From contig JAUJOH010000002.1 in assembly GCA_030447745.1 (NCBI GenBank), positions 289,848-353,847 on the forward strand: a stretch of 64,000 nucleotides of DNA, in the 5' to 3' direction. How positions within the stretch are numbered: the first letter of the stretch is position 1; each line of letters opens with the position of its first letter. A program made the translations under genes and the position numbers. The notes under the pieces were generated by a model. That model was not told where the DNA came from, did no database searches, and worked only from the letters and a program-made list of their open reading frames with translations. Below, piece after piece: positions 32,121 to 41,368 of the stretch. The stretch comes from Chloroflexota bacterium (GTDB lineage: Bacteria > Chloroflexota > Limnocylindria > Limnocylindrales > CSP1-4).

Positions 32121-33389
32121 TCACAGTTCGTGCTCCGCCAGCCGAGGGCGTCGAGCGGCGGTCGGTGGCTCCTTGATCGGCAGCACCGCCAGCGCCGCCA
32201 CGACGAACGTCGCGGCCATCAGCCAGAACACGACCGGCAGCCCGACCTGGTCGCCCCACGCCTCGACGATCGCGCCGTAGACCGCCACCCATAGCGAGCC
32301 GACGCCGAACGCGAGCGTGAAGTAGGCGGCGAAGGACGCGTCGCGGACGGCCGGCGGCGCGATATCGGCGAGCAGCGCCTGGAGTTGCGGGCTCTCGGCG
32401 AACGTGAACAGCCCCATCACGACGATGCCGGCCCACAAGCCGGCGATCGACGAGCCGGCCAGCATGAAGATCGTGAACCCCACCGCCCCGCCGAGGTACA
32501 CGCCGATGATGAGGGGCTTGCGACCCAGCCGGTCGGACAGCCAGCCGGCGACGAGTGGCGCCGGCACCGAGAACACGATCAGCGCGCCGTACATCAGGTC
32601 CGCCAGCCCCTGCTCCACGCCGATGACGCGCGTCAGATAGAAGAGCACAAAGAGGTTCACGACCCCGAGCCCGCGCCCGCCGCCGCCGAGCACGGACGTG
32701 AGGTAGATCCAGCGGTGATCGCGGTCGCGGAGGATCGTGGCGAAGGCTTCACGGACGCTCCCGTGCGCCACCGCGGCGTGACGGTCCGAGCCGGTCTCGC
32801 GGACCCAGAGCAGGATGCCGAGCGCGATCAGAACGGCTGGCACGCCGAACAGCACGACCGTCCAGCGCCACCCCACGCCGGCGATCAGCCACGCCCCCGC
32901 GAGCGCGATAACGACGGTCCCCACGTTGCCGCCCGCGATGTGGGCACTGATCGCGAACCCTCGTCGGTGCGGCGGGAACTGTTCCGCAAGCAGCCCGTTT
33001 CGGACGGGGTGCTGGGGTGCGCCGCCGATCCGCGAGGCCACGTTGACGAGGGCGAACGGCCAGAACGACGGCATGAGCGCCTGGCCGGCGAAGCCGCCGC
33101 CGAAGAGGATGCCGCCCGCCGCGAGCAGACGGCGACGCGACACGACGCGCGTGAGCTTCGCGAAGGACAACTGCACGATCCCGGAGGCGAAGGCGCCGGC
33201 CGCGGACAGCAGCGCAATCGTCCCGACGTCTACTCCGAACTCGTCGATCACGCGCAGGTACACGAGCGGCAGAAGCACGGCCTGCGCGTGGTTCACGGCG
33301 TGGGCGATCGAGAGCAGCCAGAGCGTCAGCCCCGGTCGGACGCCGGCGGCGGCGTGGGCCGGAACGGCGCTCGCGGCGCGTTCGGACAT
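32121..33389 (-). CDS. MFS transporter
   Basis: 12-TM hydrophobic pattern; LTLWLLSIAHAVNHAQAVLLPLVYLRVIDEFGVDVGTIALL; GWLSDRLGRKPLIIGVYLGGAVGF; ATG at 33389. Confidence 0.9.
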   Translation of the reverse strand: MSERAASAVPAHAAAGVRPGLTLWLLSIAHAVNHAQAVLLPLVYLRVIDEFGVDVGTIALLSAAGAFASGIVQLSFAKLTRVVSRRRLLAAGGILFGGGFAGQALMPSFWPFALVNVASRIGGAPQHPVRNGLLAEQFPPHRRGFAISAHIAGGNVGTVVIALAGAWLIAGVGWRWTVVLFGVPAVLIALGILLWVRETGSDRHAAVAHGSVREAFATILRDRDHRWIYLTSVLGGGGRGLGVVNLFVLFYLTRVIGVEQGLADLMYGALIVFSVPAPLVAGWLSDRLGRKPLIIGVYLGGAVGFTIFMLAGSSIAGLWAGIVVMGLFTFAESPQLQALLADIAPPAVRDASFAAYFTLAFGVGSLWVAVYGAIVEAWGDQVGLPVVFWLMAATFVVAALAVLPIKEPPTAARRPRLAEHEL

Positions 33390-33658
33390 GGCGGGATCAT
33401 GCGGGCAGCCGCGGTGGAGTGCATCACCGCTGCGCGATCCGCGGGCGTCTGCTGGTGTCGAACAGCAGACCGTCCCGACCGCCGTCCGGCTCCGGCCGGA
33501 CTTCCCGGACATGAGCGGGCCGGGCGCCGTGAGGGCGCCCGGCCGGGCAGGCGCGGGGGAGCGGCGGCTAGGACAAACCTCGGCGGTTACGTCAACGCTG
33601 GCGCACCGAGGTCGGAGGCGGAGCTCCGCGACGCCATCCGCGCGAGGTTTTGCCGGCT

Positions 33659-35023
33659 CTAGAACATCTCCAGATAGCGCTCGACTTCCCAGTCCGAGAC
33701 CTGGGTGCGGTACTCGTCCCACTCCAGGCGCTTGGCGTCCACGAAGTGCGACAGCACGTGGTCGCCCAGCGCCTCGCAGATGACGCTGTCCTTCTCGAGC
33801 TCGTCGATCGCCTCGCCGAGCGTCCCGGGCAGCTCGCGGATGCCCTTGCCCGCGATCGTCGCCGCGTCCATCTCGAACAGCGACTCCTCGACGGGCTCGC
33901 CGAGCTCCAGCCCGCGCTCCACTCCATCGAGGCCGGCCGCGATCATCGCCGCGAAGGCGAGGTACGTGTTGGACGACGGGTCCGGGCAGCGGACCTCGAC
34001 CCGCGTGCCCTCGATCGACTTGCCGGGTGACACCTTCGGCACCCGGATGAGCGCCGAGCGGTTCGTCCGTCCCCAGGTCAGGTAGGTCGGCGCCTCGTAG
34101 CCCGGAACGAGCCGCTTGTAGCTGTTCACGAGCGGGGCGAGGACCGCGATCATCCCGCGGGCGTGGGCGAGGATGCCCGCCATGTACGACCGCGCCACGT
34201 CGGACAGCCCGTACGGGTTGTCGCCGTCCGCGAAGGCGTTTCGCTCGTCGGCCAGCGACCAGAGCGACTGGTGGGTGTGCATGCCGGAGCCGTTGATGCC
34301 GTGGATCGGCTTCGGCATGAACGTCGCGTAGAGACCGTGCTGCTGCGCGATCGCCTTGAGCGCGAACTTGAAGGTGATCGCGTTGTCGGCCGTCCGGAGC
34401 GCATCGGCGTACTCGAAGTCGATCTCGTGCTGGCCCTCGGCGACCTCGTGGTGCGCGGCCTCGACGCGGATGCCGAACGCCTCGAGCGCGTCCACCATGT
34501 CTTGCCGGATCTCCTGCGCGAGATCGGTCGAGAAGTCGAAGTAACCGGCCTGGTCGTGCGGCAGCGGAGCGATCTTGCCGGTCTCGTCGCGGCGGAACAG
34601 GAAGAACTCGAGCTCCGGCCCGGTGTTCACCACGTAGCCGAGCTTGCGCGCGCGGTCGACCTGGCGGCGAAGGACATTACGCGGGTCACCGGCGAACGGC
34701 TCGCCGTTCGGCGTGAAGACGTCACAGATGACACGGGCGGTCCCGCGCGGCCCGTCGCCCCGCTGCCAGGGGATCTCGCCGAACGTCCCCATGTCCGGCA
34801 TGAGGTACTGGTCACTCTCGGCGATCCGGGTGAAGCCCTCGATCGACGAGCCGTCGAACCACGTCCCGTGGCGCACGGATCCCTCGAGCTGGTGGATCGG
34901 GATCGTGACCGCCTTGACAGCGCCGATGATGTCCGTGAACTGCAGCTGGACGAACCGGATGCCGGAGCTCTTTGCCTGCTCCATCTTCTCGATGCCGTCG
35001 ACGGCCTCGCGCGCGATCACCAT
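33659..35023 (-). CDS. glnA: Glutamine synthetase, type I
   Basis: IRFVQLQFTDIIGAVKAVTIP; FDGSSIEGFTRIAESDQYLMPD; GSGMHTHQSLW; LVNSYKRLVPGYEAPTYLTWGRTNRSALIRVP. Confidence 0.95.
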   Translation of the reverse strand: MVIAREAVDGIEKMEQAKSSGIRFVQLQFTDIIGAVKAVTIPIHQLEGSVRHGTWFDGSSIEGFTRIAESDQYLMPDMGTFGEIPWQRGDGPRGTARVICDVFTPNGEPFAGDPRNVLRRQVDRARKLGYVVNTGPELEFFLFRRDETGKIAPLPHDQAGYFDFSTDLAQEIRQDMVDALEAFGIRVEAAHHEVAEGQHEIDFEYADALRTADNAITFKFALKAIAQQHGLYATFMPKPIHGINGSGMHTHQSLWSLADERNAFADGDNPYGLSDVARSYMAGILAHARGMIAVLAPLVNSYKRLVPGYEAPTYLTWGRTNRSALIRVPKVSPGKSIEGTRVEVRCPDPSSNTYLAFAAMIAAGLDGVERGLELGEPVEESLFEMDAATIAGKGIRELPGTLGEAIDELEKDSVICEALGDHVLSHFVDAKRLEWDEYRTQVSDWEVERYLEMF

Positions 35024-35118
35024 CGCTGCTCCCTCCTGTCGCCGGGCTCCCGTTTGTGCAGTCCGCACGTTGTCGACGCGGAGTTACCGGTCCTGACGCA
35101 GCGTAGCAGCCGGCTTCG

Positions 35119-36621
35119 TCAACCGCGTGATCCTCTTGCGGCCACTTCTTGGCCATCGTGCACAAGTCGCACCGCGAGTAGCAGCGGCAGCCGGAGATCG
35201 GGGTCCGCCAGACGCCAACCCGTGAGCGACTCGATCCGCCGGATTCGGTAGGCGACCGTGTTGCGGTGCACGTTCAGTGCTGCGGCCGCCTCGGCGACGC
35301 CGGGATGGTCGAGCACCGCCTGCAGCGTCGCCAGGTGCTCGCGCCGCACATCGGGCCGGCCGACCAGCAGCGGCTCGAGCAGCTCGCGAGCCAGCCGGGG
35401 GCCGTCCGGCACGTTGTGCAGGTTGCCCAGGAGCCGGATCGCGGGCAGGCGGTCGGCGCGCGCCACGGCCGGCGGATGAAGCAGGGACTCCGCTGCCTCG
35501 AGCGTCGCGCGAGCATCGGCCTCGGCGGCCGGCCGGTCGCCGGGCGCCTTGAACGGCCGCGACACGGCCACGGTCCGACGAAGGAAGGCGCCGATCCGGC
35601 GTGACAGCTCCATGCCGTCCCGGTCACCCTCGTCGAGGGCCAGCACGGCCCGCAGCTCGAGGCTCTCCGCGTCGCCGCGAAGGGTCATCCGGCGGGCGGG
35701 CGCAAGCCGCCGGAGCTCTCGGCGCAAGGCTTCGCGAGCATCGCTCGTGTCGCCGGACTCGGCGGTCCGTTGGCGCGCGACGACCACCACCCAGGGTGGA
35801 CCGCCAGTCGGCAGCGTCTCGGCTCGGCCCGACGTGTCGCGGGCACGCCGGACGGCATCGTCGCGGTCGAGCTCGAGCGCCAGGAGTGCTGCGATCCGGT
35901 CCGCGGTGTGCCGCTCGAGCTCGCTCGGCGGCCGGTCACCGAGCAGGGCCAGGCTGCCGGCCGGTCCGGCTGCGCCGGGCAGCGCGACGCGCAGCACCGC
36001 TCGGCGCGGTCTCGCGTGGTAGGCCGCCACGGCCGCGGCAGCGTCGGGTATGCCGGATGGCGCGTGGACGGCGATGGCGGTACCTCGCGGCCCCTCGAGC
36101 GCGACGGCCCGCCCGAGCTGCTCGGCGACGGCCGCGACCAGGCCCTCCGGCCCGGCGCCCGCCAGCGCGCGTGCCTCGAGCCCGCTCTCGAGAAGCCGTG
36201 ACTGGTGCTCCAGCTCCGCACGCCGGTTCACGAGGAAGCCCGCCACGCTTCGCTCGAGCACGGCCGAGTCCACGCGCCCGGCGCGGATCCCCGCCACGTC
36301 GGCGCGGACCGCGGCGCTCTCGAGTGCGTCGACCGCCGCCCGGCCCGCGGCGTCGTCCGGGTCCGGCTCCAGCAGGACGACGCCCGCCACACCCGCGTCG
36401 CGAAGGGCGCGGACGAGCGGCTCGAGATCCGCCGCCGCCGCCGCAACGTGTGTGAGCGCCGACGCCGGCACGATGGCGAGGTCGCCGGGCTCGAGCGCGT
36501 CGAAGGCCGGCACCCGGGCGCGGAGTACGCGCACCCACGCGATCGGTCGGTCGAGGGACACGCCGGGGAACGCGCGGGCGCCAGGAAGGATGACCGCCCG
36601 GAGCTCCTCGAGCGTCGCCAC
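35119..36621 (-). CDS. PucR/CdaR-family transcriptional regulator
   Basis: C-terminal HTH_30-like LLEPLLVGRPDVRREHLATLQAVLDHPGVAEAAAALNVHRNTVAYRIRRIESLTGWRLADPDLRLPLLLAVRL; N-terminal PucR domain. Confidence 0.88.
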   Translation of the reverse strand: MATLEELRAVILPGARAFPGVSLDRPIAWVRVLRARVPAFDALEPGDLAIVPASALTHVAAAAADLEPLVRALRDAGVAGVVLLEPDPDDAAGRAAVDALESAAVRADVAGIRAGRVDSAVLERSVAGFLVNRRAELEHQSRLLESGLEARALAGAGPEGLVAAVAEQLGRAVALEGPRGTAIAVHAPSGIPDAAAAVAAYHARPRRAVLRVALPGAAGPAGSLALLGDRPPSELERHTADRIAALLALELDRDDAVRRARDTSGRAETLPTGGPPWVVVVARQRTAESGDTSDAREALRRELRRLAPARRMTLRGDAESLELRAVLALDEGDRDGMELSRRIGAFLRRTVAVSRPFKAPGDRPAAEADARATLEAAESLLHPPAVARADRLPAIRLLGNLHNVPDGPRLARELLEPLLVGRPDVRREHLATLQAVLDHPGVAEAAAALNVHRNTVAYRIRRIESLTGWRLADPDLRLPLLLAVRLVHDGQEVAARGSRG

Positions 36622-36633
36622 GGGTGGCCAGCG

Positions 36634-38070
36634 TCAGCCCGCGCGTCGAGACGCGACGAGATCGCCGAGGAGCCGGCCGAACTCGCGGTCGAAGTCGACG
36701 TAGCGGTCCGAGCGGCCGACGAGCGTCAACTCGCCCCCCGGCGCGAGCCGGCCCCACACGCGTCGCCGGGGCAGGTAGAAGGTGATCACGAGCCCCGTGA
36801 TCAACGAGCCGAAGGCGAGCCACACGAGACCCTGCCCCGGGTCGTGCTTGGCAATCAGGAGCGTGAAGTCGGAGAACGACCGCAGCTCGACCGAGAAGTC
36901 GATCCCGGGGGCGGTCTGCGCCTCACCGGCCGCGATTGCCATCGGCATGAGCTCCTCGACGTTCGGCGAGCCGTCCGGCAGGGCGCCGGTGACGCGGTAC
37001 GGCAGGACCAGCACGATGCCGCGCCCGTCGGCGCCGCGCTGGAGCAGCAGCTGGAGCCCCATCTCGCGCCCCGGAACGGAGAGCACGCCGTAGGGGAAGC
37101 CGGCCGCCTCCTCGGTGAGCGGGACGGCCCCGGACCACAGGACGTCGCCGGCGGTATCGCGCACGACGATGTCTGGAGCGGGCCCGAAGCCGTTCTGGTG
37201 GAACGTGTAGCCGGCCACCGACAGCGGGTCGTTGACACGGATCGTCTTTCGGGCAATCTGCTGGCCGTCGCGGAAGACCGCGAGGTCGGTCGTGAAATCG
37301 CTCGGAGTGCCTGTCTCGAAGCCGGGCGCGTCGAAGCCGAGGTTGCGCACGAGCAGGAGCCCCGGCGTGCCGATCGGCTGGACGGTCAGCGACTCGCCCT
37401 CGCCCACCACCAGCCCCTGCTCGTCGCCCAGGAGCGACGTCACCGCCGCAGCCACGAGGAACAGGATCAGGCCGAGGTGCGTGAGCAGCGTGGCCATCTT
37501 CGTGTACTGGTGCCGGTCGCCGTACAGGTAGCGCACGCCCTCGGCCTCGGCCTCCCGGACGCGGAACCGGTGCCGGCGGAGCACCTCACGCACCTGCGTG
37601 TCGCGCACGCCGGCGATCGTGGCGCGGTCGGGCAGCCGGGGGTCGAAGAACGGTTCCGGCTGGACCACCCGGACCTCCGCGGACTGCCGCCACAGCCGGG
37701 GTGCCCGGTCGAGCGTGCAGACGACGATGGACACGATGAGCACGATGAGCCCGACGGAGAACCAGATCGAGCTGAACACCTGGAAGAGCTGCAGACGCTC
37801 GAGCACGCCGACGCCGGGGGCCCCAAAGACAGGGTCGTAGCGGGCGTGGATGTCGGCCATCGCGGCCGCGTAGTCGCCGGCGGTCCGGAACGCGAAGTCG
37901 GGCAGCTGGCGGAGCGTCATCCCGATCGTCGCGAGCAGCGCCAGGACGACGATCTGGAGGACCGCGAAGTTGACGGACGTCAGCAGGTCCCAGACCGCCG
38001 TCCCCAGGCGACCGAGCGGATCCGGCCGAGCGGTGCGGGTGGCGGGCCGCCGCGCCGCGATGGTGGCGAT
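36634..38070 (-). CDS. resB: ResB-family cytochrome c biogenesis protein; start uncertain (first ATG at 37920, homology-like TM1 begins upstream)
   Basis: Upstream in-frame extension LGTAVWDLLTSVNFAVLQIVVLALLATIGMTLRQLPDF...; LERLQLFQVFSSIWFSVGLIVLIVSIVVCTLDRAPRLW; C-terminal LVWLAFGSLITGLVITFYLPRRRVWGRL. Confidence 0.8.
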   Translation of the reverse strand: MATIAARRPATRTARPDPLGRLGTAVWDLLTSVNFAVLQIVVLALLATIGMTLRQLPDFAFRTAGDYAAAMADIHARYDPVFGAPGVGVLERLQLFQVFSSIWFSVGLIVLIVSIVVCTLDRAPRLWRQSAEVRVVQPEPFFDPRLPDRATIAGVRDTQVREVLRRHRFRVREAEAEGVRYLYGDRHQYTKMATLLTHLGLILFLVAAAVTSLLGDEQGLVVGEGESLTVQPIGTPGLLLVRNLGFDAPGFETGTPSDFTTDLAVFRDGQQIARKTIRVNDPLSVAGYTFHQNGFGPAPDIVVRDTAGDVLWSGAVPLTEEAAGFPYGVLSVPGREMGLQLLLQRGADGRGIVLVLPYRVTGALPDGSPNVEELMPMAIAAGEAQTAPGIDFSVELRSFSDFTLLIAKHDPGQGLVWLAFGSLITGLVITFYLPRRRVWGRLAPGGELTLVGRSDRYVDFDREFGRLLGDLVASRRAG

Positions 38071-38079
38071 GGGGAGCTC

Positions 38080-39324
38080 CTAGCGTCCCGGGGCGACGGG
38101 CTCGGCGCGGACCGAGGCTGCGGCCGCCAGGCCGCGTTCGAGGTCCGCCCGGAGGTCGTCGACGTCCTCCAGCCCGACGGAGATCCGGAGCGCGCCCGGT
38201 GCGATGCCGGCCTCCCGCAGCGCGGAGTCGTCCAGCTGCCGGTGCGTGGTGGACGGCGGATGGACGACCATCGTGTGGATGCTGCCGAGCGAGGCCGTCC
38301 GCTCGCTGAGCGTGAGGGCGTCGATGAACGCCTCGCCCGCGGCGCGGCCACCGGTCAGCTCGACCGCGAGCATTCCGCCTCCCCGCGCGAGCTGCCGGTC
38401 GGCCACGGCCCGCTGCGGGTGGGTGGTCAGCGAGGGGTGGACGACGCGCCGCACGCCGTCCTGACGCTCGAGCCATGCCGCCAGTGCCGCCGCCGTGTCG
38501 CTGTGGCGCTCCATCCGGACCGCGAGCGTCGGAAGGCCACGAAGGACGAGGAACGCGGCGAGCGGCGCGAGCGTGCCTCCGGTGTCGATCTGGACGTCCC
38601 GGACGGCCGCGACATCGTCGCGCGAGCCGACGACGACGCCCGCCAGCACGTCGCTGTGGCCGGACAGGTACTTGGTCGCCGACTCGATCACGAGGTCCGC
38701 GCCGAGCTCGACCGGCCGGCAGAGGTACGGCGACGCGAACGTGTTGTCGACGACGTACGCGGCGCCGTGTCGATGCGCGACGGCGGCGAGCGCCTCGTGA
38801 TCGGCGACGACGATCATCGGGTTGGAGATCGTCTCCGCGTACAGGACCCGCGTGGGTGCCGACGCGACCGCGCGCTCCACGGCGGCGATGTCGGCGACGT
38901 CGACCCAGGCCACCTCGACGCCGAAGCGCGACAGCACGTTCGCGAGCAGCGCCCGGGTCGACCCGTAGACGGCGCGAGTCGCCACGATCCGGTCGCCCGC
39001 GGAGACGAGCGAGACGAGCGCCGCGTGGATCGCCGCCATGCCGGACGCGAACGCGTAGCCGCTCTCGGCTCCCTCCAGCTCCGCGACGGCCGAGGCCAGG
39101 GCGGCGGTCGTGGGGTTGTCGACCCGGCTGTATGCGTAGCCCGGCTCGCGGGCCGTGAGGACGGCGCCCAGCTGTTCCGCGTCGGAGCTCGAGAAGGTCG
39201 CCGTCTGGTAGATCGGCACGGACGTGGGGCGCTGGACGAGGCCTGGCGGGCGCGAGGCGGCGCGGATCGCGCGGGTGGCGAAGCCCCGGGGCTCAGGCGC
39301 CCGGCGCTCGTCGTGTGGAGGCAC
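38080..39324 (-). CDS. Cys/Met-metabolism PLP-dependent enzyme (cystathionine gamma-synthase / gamma-lyase family)
   Basis: GFATRAIRAASRPPG..RPTSVPIYQTATFSSSDAEQLGA; YSRVDNPTTAALASAVAELEGAESGYAFASGMAAIHAAL; VIESATKYLSGHSDVLAGVVVG (PLP Lys). Confidence 0.92.
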   Translation of the reverse strand: MPPHDERRAPEPRGFATRAIRAASRPPGLVQRPTSVPIYQTATFSSSDAEQLGAVLTAREPGYAYSRVDNPTTAALASAVAELEGAESGYAFASGMAAIHAALVSLVSAGDRIVATRAVYGSTRALLANVLSRFGVEVAWVDVADIAAVERAVASAPTRVLYAETISNPMIVVADHEALAAVAHRHGAAYVVDNTFASPYLCRPVELGADLVIESATKYLSGHSDVLAGVVVGSRDDVAAVRDVQIDTGGTLAPLAAFLVLRGLPTLAVRMERHSDTAAALAAWLERQDGVRRVVHPSLTTHPQRAVADRQLARGGGMLAVELTGGRAAGEAFIDALTLSERTASLGSIHTMVVHPPSTTHRQLDDSALREAGIAPGALRISVGLEDVDDLRADLERGLAAAASVRAEPVAPGR

Positions 39325-39395
39325 GGTCCGATGCTACACCGCGACCGGCCACGGCCATCGGGAGCGCGACGGCGCGGCCAGCGTGCGCAGACCGG

Positions 39396-40634
39396 CTAGC
39401 CTGCGACGCCGGCCCGGCCGTGCTCCACGGGCAGACCCGCCACCCGGTTCTTGCCGCCCCGCTTCGAGATGTACATCGCCTGATCCGCGGCGATCATGAG
39501 GTCATCCGACGTGTGGCCGTCGTCCGGGAAGTTGACGACTCCGACGGACATCGACACGCGAGCGTCCGTTCCCGGCACGCTGAGCTCGGCGACGCCCTGG
39601 CGGATCTTCTCCGCGAGCACATAGGCCCCGGTCGCCTCCGTTTCCGGGAGCAGCACGACGAACTCGTCGCCGCCGTAGCGGGCGGCGGTGTCGATCCTGC
39701 GCACGCCGTCGCGGATCACCTCGCCCACGCCCCGGAGCACGCGGTCACCGACGAAGTGGCCGTAGCGATCGTTGACCATCTTGAGCTCGTCGAGGTCCAT
39801 CATCAGCAGGCAGAAGCCGCGTCCGGACCGTGCGCTCCGGGCTATCTCGCGCTCGACGGCCGCGAAGAAGAAGGTCCGGTTGAACAGGCCCGTCAGCGGG
39901 TCGACCGTCGACAGCCGGATCGCGGCGTCGCGCGACCGACGCTGCTCGCGCGCGTTCACCATCCCGACGTAGGCCAGCAGGATCAGGGCGGTCAGGTTGA
40001 TCCCGACGGTCGCGATCCCGTCGGCGCTGAGCGGGGTGTCCGCTCCGGCGGTCAGCGCCACGAGGTAGCCGAGGCTCCCGGCGGCCGCGAGCGCGACGGT
40101 GGCGCGGGGACTGACCACGAGCGCGGCGCCACCGACGATGAGCGGGAAGACAAAGAAGAAGGGGCTCTCCTCGCGACCCGTCAGGACGACGAGCAGCGTG
40201 GCGAGCGTCAGCGCGACGGAGCCCTCGACCACGAACCTGGCCGGCCCGAGGGTCTCGGCCGGCAGCAGGTCGTGCACGACGAGCACGAAGAGGCCGGCGA
40301 TGGCCAGCAGCACGAAGATCATGGCCTGGTTCTCGCGCCACAGGCCGGTCACGGCGACGATCGTCGAGGAGGCAAGGATGAACACCCAGCTGACGATCCG
40401 CACCACGCGGTCGTACGCCATCGTCGGGGTCTCGGCGCCGCCGCTCAACTCCTCCGGCTGCTGACCGGCGACGGTCGCCGCCTCGATGGCCCGACGGTCG
40501 TTGGCGGCGGACGCCGCGCGCCGAGCCAGCACGCCACGACGGCGCATCAGCGGGCGCAGCAGCACGGCGGCCATGACCGCCAGATTGGCGAGCACCGCGA
40601 CCACGGCGAGGGTCAGGACCGGCTCGACCGGCAT
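39396..40634 (-). CDS. Membrane diguanylate cyclase (GGDEF)
   Basis: N-terminal TM segments; C-terminal STVDPLTGLFNRTFFFAAVEREIARS...DLDELKMVNDRYGHFVGDRVL...RRIDTAARYGGDEFVVLLPET, with an RxxD I-site-like motif. Confidence 0.92.
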   Translation of the reverse strand: MPVEPVLTLAVVAVLANLAVMAAVLLRPLMRRRGVLARRAASAANDRRAIEAATVAGQQPEELSGGAETPTMAYDRVVRIVSWVFILASSTIVAVTGLWRENQAMIFVLLAIAGLFVLVVHDLLPAETLGPARFVVEGSVALTLATLLVVLTGREESPFFFVFPLIVGGAALVVSPRATVALAAAGSLGYLVALTAGADTPLSADGIATVGINLTALILLAYVGMVNAREQRRSRDAAIRLSTVDPLTGLFNRTFFFAAVEREIARSARSGRGFCLLMMDLDELKMVNDRYGHFVGDRVLRGVGEVIRDGVRRIDTAARYGGDEFVVLLPETEATGAYVLAEKIRQGVAELSVPGTDARVSMSVGVVNFPDDGHTSDDLMIAADQAMYISKRGGKNRVAGLPVEHGRAGVAG

Positions 40635-40816
40635 CGCGCGGCGACCTCCAGGGTTCGCGAGCACCCCGGCACTCGCTCGGAGTCCGCATCTTAGCCGCAA
40701 CACTGCGTGCGGCCGGCCTCCGGCCCGATCCACCGTTGCGTCGCCGCACCGGACGACCACCGACGTCACGGTCGGTCAGCCCGCGACGGCGATTCTCGTA
40801 CGCAGTGCGAGGGCGG

Positions 40817-41368
40817 TCAGCGCGTTCCCCGCTGGTAGGTCTGCTTCACCATCCGCAGGTACACGAACGTCTCTGTGTCACGGACACCGTCGACCGTCCG
40901 GAGCTTGTCGGCCAGGAACGCGAGAAGCGCCTCGTTGTTCTTGCAGACGACCCCGATCAGGAGATCGAAGGCGCCCGCCGTGATCACGACGTAGTCGACC
41001 TCTTCGAAGCCTGACACGGCGTCCGCCACCTGGATCAGCCGGTTCCCCTCGCAGCGGACGCCGATCATGGCCCGCTGCTGGAAGCCGAGCTTCAGCGGGT
41101 CGGTCACGCCGACGACCTGGAGGATGCCCCGGTCGACCAGACGGTTGGTCCGGGCACGAACCGCCGCCTCGGAGACGCCGAGCTCGGCTGCGATCTGCGT
41201 GAAGGGCCGCCGTCCGTCCTGCTGGAGATGCTCGATGATCCGCTTGTCGAGCTCGGAGACCTCCTCGCCGCCGCGGGTCGAGGCGCCGCGGGCGGAGCCG
41301 CCGCGGGCGGAGCCGCCGCGGATCGATCCGCCGCCGGTCGAGCCGCCGCGCGCAGTCGGGCCGCTCAT
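40817..41368 (-). CDS. Lrp/AsnC-family regulator with Gly/Ser/Arg repeat N-terminus
   Basis: VSELDKRIIEHLQQDGRRPFTQIAAELGVSEAAVRARTNRLVDRGILQVVGVTDPLKLGFQQRAMIGVRC; N-terminus GGSARGGSARGASTRGG. Confidence 0.9.
   Translation of the reverse strand: MSGPTARGGSTGGGSIRGGSARGGSARGASTRGGEEVSELDKRIIEHLQQDGRRPFTQIAAELGVSEAAVRARTNRLVDRGILQVVGVTDPLKLGFQQRAMIGVRCEGNRLIQVADAVSGFEEVDYVVITAGAFDLLIGVVCKNNEALLAFLADKLRTVDGVRDTETFVYLRMVKQTYQRGTR

Noticed and set aside
36205-39399. 1064-aa plus-strand ORF antisense to the PucR, resB and PLP-enzyme genes
   Set aside because: Shadow ORF typical of very high GC3 sequence. Its composition is Arg/Asp/Gly-rich with no recognisable domain, while the opposite strand has three clear families.
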